A stretch of 64,000 bases of DNA from Brachybacterium phenoliresistens. Lineage in GTDB: Bacteria; Actinomycetota; Actinomycetes; Actinomycetales; Dermabacteraceae. The notes beneath the pieces were generated by a model that saw only the letters and a list, made by a program, of their open reading frames with translations, was not told where the DNA came from and searched no databases. The DNA lies in NCBI RefSeq assembly GCF_000576425.1, contig NZ_KK069996.1:108650-172649 (forward strand). Direction: 5' to 3'. The translations under genes were made by a program, and so were the position numbers. This document shows positions 18,393 through 27,948 of this stretch, piece by piece (position 1 is the stretch's first letter; every line of letters begins with the position of its first letter).

Positions 18393-19166
18393 TCACGCCG
18401 GCGGCAGCGGGATCCGGCCCTGGGCGGTCCCCGCCGGGGCGATGAGGTCCGGTCCGTCGTGGCGGACGCTGCCGACCTCCGGGCCGACGGGCCGCACCTC
18501 GAGCAGGGCGTCGTCGATCAGGTTCGCATCCTCCAGGGCGAAGGCCTGGGCATCGGCCGCCCGGTCCATGCCCGGATCCAGCCACCGGTCCACGGCCTCC
18601 CGGGTGAGCATGAGCGGGGTGCGGTCGTGGATGTCGGCGAGCTCGCCCCGGGACTCGCGGGTGATGATGCTCGCGCTGAGCAGCCAGGCGCCGTCGGCGC
18701 TCGCCGCCGGGCCCTCGTGCCCGCCCGGGCCCTTCCACCAGGAGATCAGCGCCGCCATGTACAGCAGGGAGCCGTCCGCCGGGGTGATGAAGAAGGGCTC
18801 CTTGGTGCGCCGGCCCTTCGCATCGCGCCGCCACTCGTAGTAGCCGTTCATCGGGACCACGGCCCGGTAGCGGGCCAGGGAGCCGCGGAAGGACGGCTTC
18901 TCGGCGAGGGTCTCGCGCCGGGCGTTGAAGGTGCGGGCCGAGAAGGAGAGGTCCTTCGCGAAGGGAGGCAGCAGGCCCCATCGGGCCATCCGCAGCGCCC
19001 GCAGCACCTCCCCGGAGTCCCGGTCGATCGACTCGGTGACGACGTGGATCGGCACGGTGGGCGGGATGTTCCAGCGGGCCCGGAAGCCGGGCTCGGTGAG
19101 ATCCACGGCGCCGAGATCGTCCAGCAGCGGCTCGATCTCCTGGTAGAACGCGAATCGACCGCACAT
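18393..19166 (-). CDS. SRAP-domain protein (YedK/HMCES family)
   Basis: The 257-residue product begins MCGRFAFY, exposing Cys2 after Met removal; this Cys forms a thiazolidine crosslink with abasic sites in single-stranded DNA in characterised family members. Other conserved positions seen are RWNIPPT, MNGYYEWRRD (catalytic-type Glu) and ADIHDRTPLML (His). It shields abasic sites during replication. AGAAGGAGG lies 7 nt before the ATG. It is 59 nt downstream of the YihY-like gene on the same strand and may share its transcript. Confidence 0.92.
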   Translation of the reverse strand: MCGRFAFYQEIEPLLDDLGAVDLTEPGFRARWNIPPTVPIHVVTESIDRDSGEVLRALRMARWGLLPPFAKDLSFSARTFNARRETLAEKPSFRGSLARYRAVVPMNGYYEWRRDAKGRRTKEPFFITPADGSLLYMAALISWWKGPGGHEGPAASADGAWLLSASIITRESRGELADIHDRTPLMLTREAVDRWLDPGMDRAADAQAFALEDANLIDDALLEVRPVGPEVGSVRHDGPDLIAPAGTAQGRIPLPPA

Positions 19167-19225
19167 GGCGGGCCTCCTTCTGGGCGGCGGGATCGGGGCT
19201 GCGGGCCGGCGCGACGCCGAGGGCG

Positions 19226-20398
19226 TCAGTCCTCGCGCTCGGGGGCGGAGGCCCGGTCCTCCGGCGGGGTGAGGCGGTGCTCGGGGCCGGTGTAGGAGGC
19301 CGCGTCGTGATGGAGGTTGCGCAGGCGGATGTCCCGGCCCGCGTCGACGACCTGCTGGTACTTGTCCTCCGCCTTGACCGCGCCGGCCTCTGCGCGCAGC
19401 GGCAGGGCCAGGGAGTCCTCGGCGGGCTTGCCGGCGGCCAGCTCGCGGGCCCGCTCGTACTCGGCGTCGACCTCCGCCCCCAGCAGGATGACCGTGTTCA
19501 CGACCCACAGCGCGAACAGGACCGCCATGATCGAGCCGATCGCCCCGTAGGAGGAGTAGGAGGCCAGGGTCGACATGTACAGCGACAGCGCCAGCAGCGC
19601 GAGGGCGATCCCCAGGATCGCGAACACGCCGCCGGGGGAGATCAGCCGGAAGGGCTTGGCGATGTTGGGGGTCGCCCAGTACAGCAGCGAGATGAGCACG
19701 AACATCAGCAGCACCACCACCGGCCACTTCGCCCACGCCCAGATCGGCAGGAAGGAGTCCACCAGGAAGGTGAGCAGCCCGGTCGCCCCGATCGGCTCGG
19801 CGATCGGCCCCAGCAGGGAGGTCACGATCGACTCGCTCAGCAGCAGGGAGATCGCGATCGCGAGGATGCCCAGGACCAGGGCGGCGGTCACGGCGAGCAT
19901 GGTGCCGTTCATGCGGATCGGCCCGCGGCCTTCGGGGACGTCGTACATGGCGTTGGAGACCCGGGCGTACGCCTTCACGTACGCGGAGGCGGACCACAGG
20001 GCCGTCGCGATACCGATGATCAGGGCGACCGTCCCGCCGGTGGAGCTGCCCATCAGCGATTCCAGGGTCGATGTGACCAGGGGTTCGAGGTTCATCTGGC
20101 CGCCGTCAGGGTTCGACCGGGCGATCATGTCGATGATGAGCTGGGAGATCTGCTCCTGGAAGCCCTGCAGCACCAGCGTCGCCAGGGAGAACACCGCCAG
20201 CAGGGTCGGGGCGACCGAGAGCACCATGAAGTAGGTGAGCTTCGCGGCGTGGTCGGTGCCGCCGTCGCGGCCGAACTCCGTCAGCACGCGCTTGGCCATG
20301 TACACCACGGTGGCCCGCGTCAGGCGGGGCCGGTCCTTCGCTGCCGGGCTCGTGGCCGAGCCGCTCGTCGTCACCGGGGATGCGTCCTTCGCCGTCAT
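19226..20398 (-). CDS. YihY/BrkB-family membrane protein
   Basis: The 390-residue product has the family pattern: an N-terminal amphipathic region (DHAAKLTYFMVLSVAPTLLAVFSLA), about six membrane helices, the WSASAYVKAYARVSNAMYDVPEGR signature and a C-terminal cytosolic acidic tail. The family is often mislabelled ribonuclease BN; transport or flippase roles have been proposed but not settled. GGAGGAACC precedes ATG 20398, favouring it over the longer frame. Divergent from tadA. Confidence 0.88.
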   Translation of the reverse strand: MTAKDASPVTTSGSATSPAAKDRPRLTRATVVYMAKRVLTEFGRDGGTDHAAKLTYFMVLSVAPTLLAVFSLATLVLQGFQEQISQLIIDMIARSNPDGGQMNLEPLVTSTLESLMGSSTGGTVALIIGIATALWSASAYVKAYARVSNAMYDVPEGRGPIRMNGTMLAVTAALVLGILAIAISLLLSESIVTSLLGPIAEPIGATGLLTFLVDSFLPIWAWAKWPVVVLLMFVLISLLYWATPNIAKPFRLISPGGVFAILGIALALLALSLYMSTLASYSSYGAIGSIMAVLFALWVVNTVILLGAEVDAEYERARELAAGKPAEDSLALPLRAEAGAVKAEDKYQQVVDAGRDIRLRNLHHDAASYTGPEHRLTPPEDRASAPERED

Positions 20399-20551
20399 GG
20401 TTCCTCCGCGATGTCGGGGACCGGCCGGGGGCCGGGTCTCAGGCGATGTCATCCTTGCACGTCGCAGGCCTGCGCGCACCGGGTGCGCCGTCGCGGGCGC
20501 GTCCCCGGGGCCCGGGGACGGACGTCCTCCGCGGCGGGCGCCGTGCCGGAG

Positions 20552-20604
20552 TTGTCCACAATCCTCGGGACGGGGGAGCGGGATCCGGCCGATCTCCCTA
20601 GAGT
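20552..20604 (+). promoter_or_regulatory. Promoter of the tadABC operon with TTGTCCACA box
   Basis: TTGTCCACA (20552-20560) starts exactly 47 bp before TAGAGT (20599-20604), the same spacing as at cpaB. No -35 is seen. The predicted leader to the tadA ATG is about 75 nt. The rest of the 287-bp gap to the divergent YihY gene shows nothing else recognisable. Confidence 0.6.
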
Positions 20605-20685
20605 GGCTGCAGTCACAGCGCAGATGCAGGGAAGACACCGGCGGTCCCCAGGGAGGGCGGCGCCGGAGCAGGAGGGGAGCGGTCG

Positions 20686-21909
20686 ATGGAGGCCCACGCG
20701 ATCATCGAGGCGGAGACCCGCGAGATCATCCGGCGGCGAGGCCTCGACGTGCGCACCGGCGGCCTGGAGCCCCTGATCCGCGATGTCGCCGCCGACTACG
20801 ACCAGCGCTCCGCGAGCGGCGCGGTGCCGCCGGTGCGCGACCTCGACACCGTCGTCGCGCAGGTCGCGGCCCGCATCGGCGGCTACGGCGCGATCCAGGA
20901 GCTGCTGGACGACCCGAGCGTCGAAGAGGTGTGGATCAACGGCCCCGGGCAGATCTTCTGCGCCCGCCACGGACGCAGCGAGCTGACCTCCCTCGTCCTC
21001 TCCGAACCGGAGATCCGCGGCATCGTCGAGCGGATGCTCGTCTCCTCGGGCCGCCGCCTGGACCTCAGCACTCCATTCGTGGACGCCCTGCTGAGCGACG
21101 GCAGCCGTCTGCACGTCGTGATCCCCAGCGTGACCCGGCGCCACTGGTCGGTGAACATCCGCAAGTTCATCGCCCGTGCCCACCGGCTGGAGGACCTCGT
21201 CGAGCTCGGCTCGCTGACCCCGCAGTCCGCCGCCTTCCTGGACGCCGCTGTCGCCGCCGGGCTGAACATCATCGTCTCCGGCGCGGTCGGCGCCGGGAAG
21301 ACGACCATGCTCAACTGCCTCGCGGCATCCATCGGGGCCCGCGAGCGCGTCGTGACCGTGGAAGAGGTGTTCGAGCTCGACCTCCACCTGCGCGACGTCG
21401 TCGGGATGCAGACCCGCCAGCCGAACCTCGAGGGCACCGGTCGCATCACCCTGCGCGACCTGGTCAAGGAATCCCTGCGGATGCGTCCCAGCCGCATCAT
21501 CGTCGGCGAGGTCCGCGAGGCCGAGAGCCTGGACATGCTGATCGCGCTCAACAGCGGGCTGCCGGGGATGGCGAGCGTGCACGCGAACTCCGCCCGCGAC
21601 GCCGTCACCAAGCTGTGCACGCTGCCGCTGCTGGCGGGCGAGAACGTCTCCAGCCGCTTCGTGGTCCCCACCGTGGCCAGCTGCATCGACCTGGTCGTCC
21701 ACCTGGACATCCGGCCCGACGGCCGGCGCTGCGTGCGGGAGATCGCGGGACTGCCCGGGCGCGTCGAGAACGACGTCATCGAGATCTCCGACATCTTCCA
21801 CCTGCGCGAGGACCAGCTGGTGCGCGGCGACGGATTCCCGCCGCATGCCGAGCGCTTCGCCCGTGCCGGGGCGGACCTCTCCCGTCTGCTGGGGCGGGAC
21901 GCGGCATGA
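20686..21909 (+). CDS. tadA: TadA/CpaF secretion ATPase of the Flp pilus
   Basis: The 407-residue product is a PilT/GspE-family hexameric ATPase: N-terminal domain with GGYGAIQELLDDPSVEEVWINGPG, Walker A GAVGAGKT (199-206), Asp box (VEEVFELDLHL), Walker B RIIVGEVREAES and a His box (ASVHANSARDAVTKLCTLPLL). It powers pilus subunit extrusion. First gene of the second Tad operon; AGGAGGGGAGCG precedes the ATG. Its stop overlaps the tadB start. Confidence 0.93.
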   Translation: MEAHAIIEAETREIIRRRGLDVRTGGLEPLIRDVAADYDQRSASGAVPPVRDLDTVVAQVAARIGGYGAIQELLDDPSVEEVWINGPGQIFCARHGRSELTSLVLSEPEIRGIVERMLVSSGRRLDLSTPFVDALLSDGSRLHVVIPSVTRRHWSVNIRKFIARAHRLEDLVELGSLTPQSAAFLDAAVAAGLNIIVSGAVGAGKTTMLNCLAASIGARERVVTVEEVFELDLHLRDVVGMQTRQPNLEGTGRITLRDLVKESLRMRPSRIIVGEVREAESLDMLIALNSGLPGMASVHANSARDAVTKLCTLPLLAGENVSSRFVVPTVASCIDLVVHLDIRPDGRRCVREIAGLPGRVENDVIEISDIFHLREDQLVRGDGFPPHAERFARAGADLSRLLGRDAA

Positions 21910-22781
21910 TCCAGGGAGCGCTGCTCGGTCTGCTGATGGGCGTGGGCCTGGTCGCCATCTGGCGCTCCTGCTGGGAGACCGCGGAGCCCCGTGCCGCGGG
22001 CCCGGGCCGGCTCAGCACGTGGAGCGACCGGATCCGCGACGACCTCGTCCAGGTGGGGCTCGGCAGCGTGCCGCCGGTCGCCGTGCCGGCGCTGAGCGCC
22101 GGGGCAGCTCTCGTCGTGCTGGCGACCCTGTGGTCGATCTCCTCCGCGCTCGTGCCCTCGTTCGCGATCGCCGTGGGCACCGCAGCGCTGCCGGTCCTCG
22201 TGCTGCGCTCCGCGGCACGCCGGCGGCGCATCGAGCTGCGCGAGGTCTGGCCCGAAGCGGTGGACCACATCAACTCCGCCGTCCGGGCCGGCATGTCCCT
22301 GCCCGAGGCGCTCGTGCAGGTCGGCGAGCGCGGCCCGGAGGCGCTGCGCCCGCCGTTCGTGGAGTTCGCCCGCGACTATCAGGCCAGCGGAGACTTCGGC
22401 AGCTGCCTGGACCGCCTCAAGGTGCGCCTGGCGGACCCCGTCGGCGACCGCATCGTCGAAGCGCTGCGGATCACCCGGGACGTGGGCGGCACCGATCTGG
22501 GGGTCCTGCTGCGCACCCTCTCCTCGTTCCTGCGCGAGGACGCCCGCACCCGCGCCGAGCTCGAGGCCCGCCAGTCCTGGACCGTGAACGCGGCCCGTCT
22601 GGCGCTGGCGGCGCCCTGGATCGTGCTCGTGCTCATGTCGACGCGACCGCAGGCCGCCCAGGCCTACGACTCCCGCGAGGGGATCCTGCTGATCCTCATC
22701 GGCGGGGCGGTCTCCCTCGTGGCCTACCGGGTGATGCTGCAGATCGCGCGGCTCCCCCAGGACGAGAGGGTGCTGCGATGA
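21906..22781 (+). CDS. tadB: TadB-type inner-membrane platform protein
   Basis: The 291-residue product has N-terminal membrane segments, a T2SSF cytosolic domain (EVWPEAVDHINSAVRAGMSLPEALVQV ... DYQASGDFGSCLDRLKVRLADPVGDRI) and two C-terminal helices. T2SSF proteins form the platform that couples TadA to pilin assembly. ATGA overlaps on both sides couple it to tadA and tadC. Confidence 0.88.
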   Translation: MIQGALLGLLMGVGLVAIWRSCWETAEPRAAGPGRLSTWSDRIRDDLVQVGLGSVPPVAVPALSAGAALVVLATLWSISSALVPSFAIAVGTAALPVLVLRSAARRRRIELREVWPEAVDHINSAVRAGMSLPEALVQVGERGPEALRPPFVEFARDYQASGDFGSCLDRLKVRLADPVGDRIVEALRITRDVGGTDLGVLLRTLSSFLREDARTRAELEARQSWTVNAARLALAAPWIVLVLMSTRPQAAQAYDSREGILLILIGGAVSLVAYRVMLQIARLPQDERVLR

Positions 22782-23722
22782 CCGCCGTGCATCCTGCGCT
22801 GCTCGGCGCCGGCCTGGGTCTCGTGCTCGGGGCCGGTCTGCTGCTGGTCGTCTACGGGAACCCGATCATGCGCCCGCGCCGCCTCGCGCAGAGGATCGAC
22901 CCGTATCTGCGCCGCGACCGCGAGAGCGCCCTGCTCGCCCCGCGCGAGCAGCGTGGACGCCGCTGGCAGGTGGCCCGGCGCCTGCTGGGTCCCATGGTGA
23001 GCCGGGTGATCGGTCTCCTCGAGCGGCTCACCGGCGGTCCCGAGCAGCTCGAGCGGAGGCTGCGCCTGGCCGGTCGCAGCACCACCGTGGACACCTTCCG
23101 CCTGGAGCAGGTGGTGATGGGGCTCGGCGCGATGGCGGTCGCCGGCGTCCTGGCCGTCGCCGCCGTCACCCTGCGCGGCGCGAGCCCGCTGCTCGGCCTC
23201 ATGATCATCCTCATCGGCGGGATCTGCGGCGTGCTGCTGCGGGACTACCTGCTCGGCATCGCGGTCGCGCGGCGCGGGCGGCGCATGGCACGGGAGTTCC
23301 CGACGGTCGCGGATCTGCTCGCCCTCGCGGTCGCGGCCGGGGAGAGCCCTGTGGCCGCCATGGAGCGCGTGGCCACCACCTCCCGCGGCGCCCTGCCGGA
23401 GGAGTTCGCCACCACAGTCGCCGAGATCCGCGCCGGATCGACGGTCTCCGAGGCGCTCATGAGCCTGGGGACCCGCACCCCGCTGGACGCCCTGGGGCGG
23501 TTCGGCGAAGGGGTCGCGGTCGCCATCGAGCGGGGCACCCCGCTCGCGGAGGTGCTCCGCGCCCAGGCGCAGGATGCCCGCGAGACCGCCAAGCGGGACC
23601 TGCTGGAGACGGCCGGCCGCCGCGAGATCTACATGCTCGTGCCGGTCGTCTTCTTCGTGCTCCCGCTGGTGATCGTGTTCGCGATCTTCCCCGGTCTCGC
23701 CGTCCTGGAGATCTCGCTGTGA
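22778..23722 (+). CDS. tadC: TadC-type inner-membrane platform protein
   Basis: The 314-residue product has membrane segments at about 8-27, 108-155 and the C-terminus, and a T2SSF domain (RRMAREFPTVADLLALAVAAGESPVAAMERVA). With TadB it likely forms a heteromeric platform. Ends in a hydrophobic LVPVVFFVLPLVIVFAIFPGL segment. Overlaps tadB by 4 nt; followed by the pilin gene after about 100 bp. Confidence 0.88.
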   Translation: MTAVHPALLGAGLGLVLGAGLLLVVYGNPIMRPRRLAQRIDPYLRRDRESALLAPREQRGRRWQVARRLLGPMVSRVIGLLERLTGGPEQLERRLRLAGRSTTVDTFRLEQVVMGLGAMAVAGVLAVAAVTLRGASPLLGLMIILIGGICGVLLRDYLLGIAVARRGRRMAREFPTVADLLALAVAAGESPVAAMERVATTSRGALPEEFATTVAEIRAGSTVSEALMSLGTRTPLDALGRFGEGVAVAIERGTPLAEVLRAQAQDARETAKRDLLETAGRREIYMLVPVVFFVLPLVIVFAIFPGLAVLEISL

Positions 23723-23826
23723 GCGGGGCGGACGGGGCGCCGGCGCGGGCCTCTCCCCACCGCCGTCGGCGCCGACCCGCACGAATCCCATCCCACCACC
23801 CCTCCTCGAGAGCATCGGAGAATCCC

Positions 23827-24108
23827 ATGAGCACGCGCGTCACCCCCGGACAGGCCATCACCACCACTCGAGCGCATGTGCGCCGTGCCGCGGCGGCGGC
23901 CGGCGCCTGGAGCAGCCGCAGCGCGCGCCGTGCCCTGCACGGCGCGGCGAGACGTCTCGCGGCGGACCGCGGCGATGTGCCCGGCTGGGTCCTGATCACC
24001 CTGATGACCGCGGCGATCGTGGTGGCCCTGTGGGCCGTCGCGGCGGATCAGCTGGTGGCCATCTTCAACAACGCGATGAAGCCGTTCCTCGGCGGCAACG
24101 TCGGCTGA
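23827..24108 (+). CDS. Putative Flp-type pilin
   Basis: The 93-residue product has a basic Ala-rich leader (about 1-47), then GDVPGWVLITLMTAAIVVAL, a single membrane helix like that of class III pilin cores, and a short soluble end (NNAMKPFLGGNVG). The charged leader followed by G-D before the helix resembles a prepilin processing site. Position after tadC and size support the major pilin. CGGAG lies about 7 nt before the ATG. No prepilin peptidase gene is in the window. Confidence 0.65.
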   Translation: MSTRVTPGQAITTTRAHVRRAAAAAGAWSSRSARRALHGAARRLAADRGDVPGWVLITLMTAAIVVALWAVAADQLVAIFNNAMKPFLGGNVG

Positions 24109-24109
24109 C

Positions 24110-24556
24110 ATGGCCGCGACCCGCCGGACCGGTCCTCCTGGGCAGCGACGACCGCCGCGGCGCCGCCTCGCCCGCTTGCGGCGGGCGCTGCGCGCCGAGG
24201 ACGGCTCCGCCGTCGTCGAGTTCCCCCTGGTCGCCGTCCTGATCCTGATCATCGCCCTCGCGGTGATCCAGGCCGCCGTCATCCTGCACACCCGCAACAC
24301 CCTGATCGATGCGAGCGTCCAGGGCGCCCACCACGCCTCGCTGGTGGGCAACGATCTGCAGGACGGGGAGGAGCGGACCCGGCAGCTCATCGACCAGAAC
24401 CTCGGCGGCGACCTGGACGTCGAGGTGAGCGCCGTGCAGGGCGAGGACGGGATCATCGACGTCCGCGTCAGCGCCGCCTTCCCGCTGGTGGGCCTCTACG
24501 GTCCCCGCGGGACATTGCAGGTGGACGGGCGCGCCATCGCCGAGGAGACCTGGTGA
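24110..24556 (+). CDS. TadE-like pseudopilin
   Basis: The 148-residue product has a basic leader, then EDGSAVVEFPLVAVLILIIALAV (split: helix from about residue 36), the TadE signature in which Glu sits five residues into the helix, and a small extracytoplasmic domain. TadE-like proteins are minor pilins processed by TadV in other systems. It starts 1 nt after the pilin stop and ends overlapping the next pseudopilin. Confidence 0.8.
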   Translation: MAATRRTGPPGQRRPPRRRLARLRRALRAEDGSAVVEFPLVAVLILIIALAVIQAAVILHTRNTLIDASVQGAHHASLVGNDLQDGEERTRQLIDQNLGGDLDVEVSAVQGEDGIIDVRVSAAFPLVGLYGPRGTLQVDGRAIAEETW

Positions 24557-25065
24557 TGCGCCGGCGCGCCCCATGGCCCCGGCTCCGCGGCGGTGCCCGG
24601 CTCCGCGAGGCCGGGCGGGCTCTGCGCGGCACCGAGGGCAACGCCCTGATCGAGTTCGTGGTCCTCGCCGTCGCCCTGCTGATCCCGACGCTGTACCTGG
24701 TGCTGACGCTCGGCTCCGTCCAGGCGGCCGTCTTCGCGGCCGATGTCATCGCCCGGGACGCCGCCCGCATCCACGCCACCGAGACCGATCCCGTCGCCGC
24801 ATCCGGCCGCAGCTCCGCGCATGCCCGGATGGTGCTGGAGGACTTCGGCCTCGAGCCCGGGGACGTCGTCGAGATCCGCTGCACCGAGGACCCCTGCGCG
24901 ACCCCCGGCGGGACCGTCACCGCGAGCGTGCGCATCCCCGTGCCGATCCCGGGGCTGGGCCCTGTCCTCGGCGGCGCCGGACCGGTCGCGGTCAGCAGCG
25001 AGCACATCGCCCCCGTGGACCGCTACCGCGCCCCCGGCTCGAATGGCCCCGAGGGCGCCGCATGA
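24553..25065 (+). CDS. Second TadE/TadF-like pseudopilin
   Basis: The 170-residue product repeats the TadE layout: basic leader, GTEGNALIEFVVLAVALLIP helix with the conserved Glu, then an extracytoplasmic domain with a Cys pair (IRCTEDPCATPG) likely forming a disulfide. Overlaps both neighbours by 4 nt. Confidence 0.78.
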   Translation: MMRRRAPWPRLRGGARLREAGRALRGTEGNALIEFVVLAVALLIPTLYLVLTLGSVQAAVFAADVIARDAARIHATETDPVAASGRSSAHARMVLEDFGLEPGDVVEIRCTEDPCATPGGTVTASVRIPVPIPGLGPVLGGAGPVAVSSEHIAPVDRYRAPGSNGPEGAA

Positions 25066-25541
25066 GCGCCTGCGGCCCGATCCGCCGGAGGGCGCGATCC
25101 CTGCGCGCCGCGCTCGCCGAGGACTCGGGGACGATGACCATCCTGACCACCGGCGTGGTCGCCGTGGTGCTCATGGTGATCGCTCTCGGCGTCGCCATCA
25201 CCGGCGTGCACCTGGAGCGCAACGGCCTCCAGCATGCCGCCGACGGCGCGGCCCTCGCCGCCTCCCAGACCGTGGACGAGGCGGGCCTCTACACGCCCGG
25301 TGCCCAGGCCACGACGACTCCGGCTCTCGCGCGCCGGGCCGCGGAGGACTTCCTGGCCCGCTACCCTCTCGGGGACGGGCGCCTCCGCGACGTGGGCGTC
25401 GCGCGCGTGGACGTAGCCGAGGACGGCACCGTCTCGGTGACGCTGACCGGCCGCGTCGACCCGCCGCTCGTGGGCTGGTTCACCAGCGCGACGGACATGT
25501 CCATCCCCCTGACCACCCTCGGAGAGGCTCGAGCTCGATGA
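25062..25541 (+). CDS. TadG-like pilus protein (Rv3654c-like)
   Basis: The 159-residue product has a short leader, EDSGTMTILTTGVVAVVLMV membrane helix, then NGLQHAADGAALAASQ, the pattern of TadG/Flp pilus minor proteins exposed outside the membrane. Actinobacterial Tad clusters end with such a gene. Its stop overlaps the start of glycerate kinase. Confidence 0.72.
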   Translation: MSACGPIRRRARSLRAALAEDSGTMTILTTGVVAVVLMVIALGVAITGVHLERNGLQHAADGAALAASQTVDEAGLYTPGAQATTTPALARRAAEDFLARYPLGDGRLRDVGVARVDVAEDGTVSVTLTGRVDPPLVGWFTSATDMSIPLTTLGEARAR

Positions 25542-26668
25542 CCCACCCCGCCCCCCGCACCGTCCTGCTGGCCCCGGACAAGTTCAAGGGCACGCTCACC
25601 GCCGCCGAGGTCTGCGACGCCCTCGAGACCGGCATCTCCGCCGCCGCGCCGCACGCCCGGGTGCTGCGCTGCCCGATCGCCGACGGCGGCGACGGCACCG
25701 TCGAGGCCGCCCTCGCCGCCGGCTTCGAGGGCCGCACGACCACGGTCGAGGGCCCCACCGGTCAGCCGGTCCCCGCCCGGTGGGCGCTGCGCGGCGCCGA
25801 TGCCGTGCTCGAGCTGGCCGAGACCTCCGGGCTGCGCGTCCTTCCCGGCGGAGACCTCGCCCCGGGGCGGGCGAGCACCCGGGGCCTGGGGGAGCTGATC
25901 CTCGCCGCCCGCGACGCGGGAGCGCGGCGGATTCTGGTGGGCCTCGGCGGCAGCGCCACCACCGATGCCGGGGCCGGGATCCTCCAGGGCCTCGGCGCGC
26001 ACCTGCGCACCGCGCGCGGGGAGGACATCGCCCCCGGCGCGGACGGCCTGGAGGACCTCGCCTCCGTCGACCTGGTCCCCGCCCTGACGGCCCTGGAGGG
26101 CGTCGAGCTGGTCGCGGCCTGCGACGTCACCAATCCGCTGACCGGCCCGGAGGGCGCCGCCGCCGTCTACGGGCCGCAGAAGGGCATCGCGCCCGAGCGC
26201 ATCGGCGAGATCGACGCGCGCCTCGCCGCGGCGGGGGAGCGCATCGACCCCAGCGGCCAGCACGCCCACCGCCCCGGGGCGGGCGCCGCCGGGGGAGCGG
26301 GCTTCGCCCTGTACGCCCTCGGCGCGAGCTTCGAGGCCGGGGCCGATGCGGTGCTCGCCCTGCTCGGCTTCGACGAGGCGCTGGAGCAGGCGGACACGGT
26401 CGTCATCGGCGAGGGCAAGCTCGACGAGCAGACCCTCCACGGCAAGGGCCCTGCCGAGGTCGCCCGCCGCGCCCGCGAGGCCGGGCGGGAGGTCCTCGCC
26501 GTCGCCGGCGCCGTGACCCTGGCGCCGGAGCAGCTGCGCGCGGCCGGCATCGGCGCCGCCTACGACCTGATCGGCCGCTCCGCCGGGCTCGAGGACGCGC
26601 TGCGGCGCGGCCCCGAGCTGTTGGAGGGCATCGGCCGCGAGATCGGTGCGGCGCTCGGGAGGGGCTGA
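25538..26668 (+). CDS. Glycerate kinase (GlxK/GarK family)
   Basis: The 376-residue product starts with the family pattern [21 protein letters not shown], contains [53 protein letters not shown] and [21 protein letters not shown]. It phosphorylates D-glycerate, feeding glycolysis or serine metabolism. Oddly its ATG overlaps the stop of the last pilus gene, so it sits in the Tad transcript although the functions appear unrelated. Confidence 0.93.
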   Translation: MTHPAPRTVLLAPDKFKGTLTAAEVCDALETGISAAAPHARVLRCPIADGGDGTVEAALAAGFEGRTTTVEGPTGQPVPARWALRGADAVLELAETSGLRVLPGGDLAPGRASTRGLGELILAARDAGARRILVGLGGSATTDAGAGILQGLGAHLRTARGEDIAPGADGLEDLASVDLVPALTALEGVELVAACDVTNPLTGPEGAAAVYGPQKGIAPERIGEIDARLAAAGERIDPSGQHAHRPGAGAAGGAGFALYALGASFEAGADAVLALLGFDEALEQADTVVIGEGKLDEQTLHGKGPAEVARRAREAGREVLAVAGAVTLAPEQLRAAGIGAAYDLIGRSAGLEDALRRGPELLEGIGREIGAALGRG

Positions 26669-26751
26669 CCGCTCCGCGCGCCCCGGGGGTCCCGGACTGC
26701 TCCCGGGAGACGCGCGCCCGGGAATCGGCCGGCTCCGCCCGGGCCCTGCCG

Positions 26752-26757
26752 TAGACT
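26752..26757 (+). promoter_or_regulatory. -10 box of prfB, probable leaderless start
   Basis: TAGACT followed by eight bases and GTG 26766; the transcription start would fall within two bases of the start codon. Confidence 0.55.
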
Positions 26758-26765
26758 TGCTCCTC

Positions 26766-27884
26766 GTGGCTACCGTCGACTTCTCCGAAGAGATCCCGCA
26801 CCTGCGATCGACCCTCGAGTCCATCGCCAAGGTGACGGATCTCGATGCCCTGAACGCGAAGATCGCCGACCTCGAGGAGCAGGCCGCCGCGCCGGACCTG
26901 TGGGACGACGTCGACAACGCCCAGAAGGTCTCCTCCGCGCTCTCCCACGCCCAGGCCGAGCGCCGCCGGATCGACGAGCTGACCAGCCGCATCGACGACC
27001 TCGAGATCATGGTGCAGCTCGCCGCCGAGGAGTCCGACGAGGACACCCTCCACGAGGCCGAGACCGAGTACGCCTCGATCCGCAAGGCGCTCGACGAGCT
27101 CGAGGTGCGCACGCTGCTCTCGGGCGAGTACGACGAGCGCAACGCCGTGATCACCATCCGCGCGGGAGCCGGCGGCGTCGACGCCGCGGACTTCGCCGAG
27201 ATGCTGCTGCGCATGTACCTGCGCTGGGCCGAGCGCAAGGGCTACCCCACCAAGGTGATGGACACCTCCTACGCGGAGGAGGCGGGCCTGAAGTCCGTCA
27301 CCTTCGAGGTCTCCGCCCCCTACGCCTACGGCACCCTGTCCGTCGAGGGCGGCACCCATCGCCTGGTGCGCATCAGCCCCTTCGACAACCAGGGCCGCCG
27401 CCAGACGAGCTTCGCCGCCGTCGAGGTGATCCCGCTGATCGAGTCGACCGACACCGTCGAGATCGACGAGAACGACCTCAAGATCGACGTCTTCCGCTCC
27501 TCCGGCCCCGGCGGGCAGTCGGTGAACACCACCGACTCCGCCGTGCGCATGACGCACCTGCCCACCGGCATCGTCGTGTCGATGCAGGACGAGAAGTCCC
27601 AGATCCAGAACCGCGCCGCCGCCCTGCGGGTCATGCAGTCCCGCCTGCTGCTGCTGAAGAAGGCCGAGGAGGCCGCCGAGCGCAAGGAGCTCGCCGGCGA
27701 CGTCAAGGCCTCCTGGGGCGACCAGATGCGCTCCTACGTGCTGAACCCGTACCAGATGGTCAAGGACCTGCGCACCGAGCACACCGAGGGCAACCCGCAG
27801 GCCGTGTTCGACGGCGATATCGACGCCCTGCTCGAGGCGGGGATCCGGTGGCGCGTGGGCCAGCAGCGCGAGAACGCGAGCTGA
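26766..27884 (+). CDS. prfB: Peptide chain release factor 2
   Basis: RF2 recognises UGA and UAA and hydrolyses peptidyl-tRNA. The 372-residue product has the SPF anticodon-like tripeptide (204-206) and the catalytic GGQ (249-251, in [16 protein letters not shown]). There is no in-frame UGA near codon 26, so it lacks the programmed frameshift used for autoregulation in E. coli and many other bacteria. The GTG start is set by the promoter and the [11 protein letters not shown]-terminus. It precedes ftsEX, as in many actinobacteria. Confidence 0.97.
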   Translation: MATVDFSEEIPHLRSTLESIAKVTDLDALNAKIADLEEQAAAPDLWDDVDNAQKVSSALSHAQAERRRIDELTSRIDDLEIMVQLAAEESDEDTLHEAETEYASIRKALDELEVRTLLSGEYDERNAVITIRAGAGGVDAADFAEMLLRMYLRWAERKGYPTKVMDTSYAEEAGLKSVTFEVSAPYAYGTLSVEGGTHRLVRISPFDNQGRRQTSFAAVEVIPLIESTDTVEIDENDLKIDVFRSSGPGGQSVNTTDSAVRMTHLPTGIVVSMQDEKSQIQNRAAALRVMQSRLLLLKKAEEAAERKELAGDVKASWGDQMRSYVLNPYQMVKDLRTEHTEGNPQAVFDGDIDALLEAGIRWRVGQQRENAS

Positions 27885-27922
27885 TCGGGACCCGCTCCGG
27901 GGCCGTGCGCGCCCCGGGGCTC

Positions 27923-27948
27923 CCTGCGGCGGCGGGCCGCCCCGCAGG
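27923..27948 (+). terminator. Weak hairpin terminator after prfB
   Basis: CCTGCGG (27923-27929) and CCGCAGG (27942-27948) pair around a GC-rich loop that can extend the stem; 38 nt after the prfB stop. Confidence 0.4.

Noticed and set aside
26766..26860. Programmed frameshift in prfB
   Set aside because: The frame is continuous from GTG 26766 with no early in-frame UGA.
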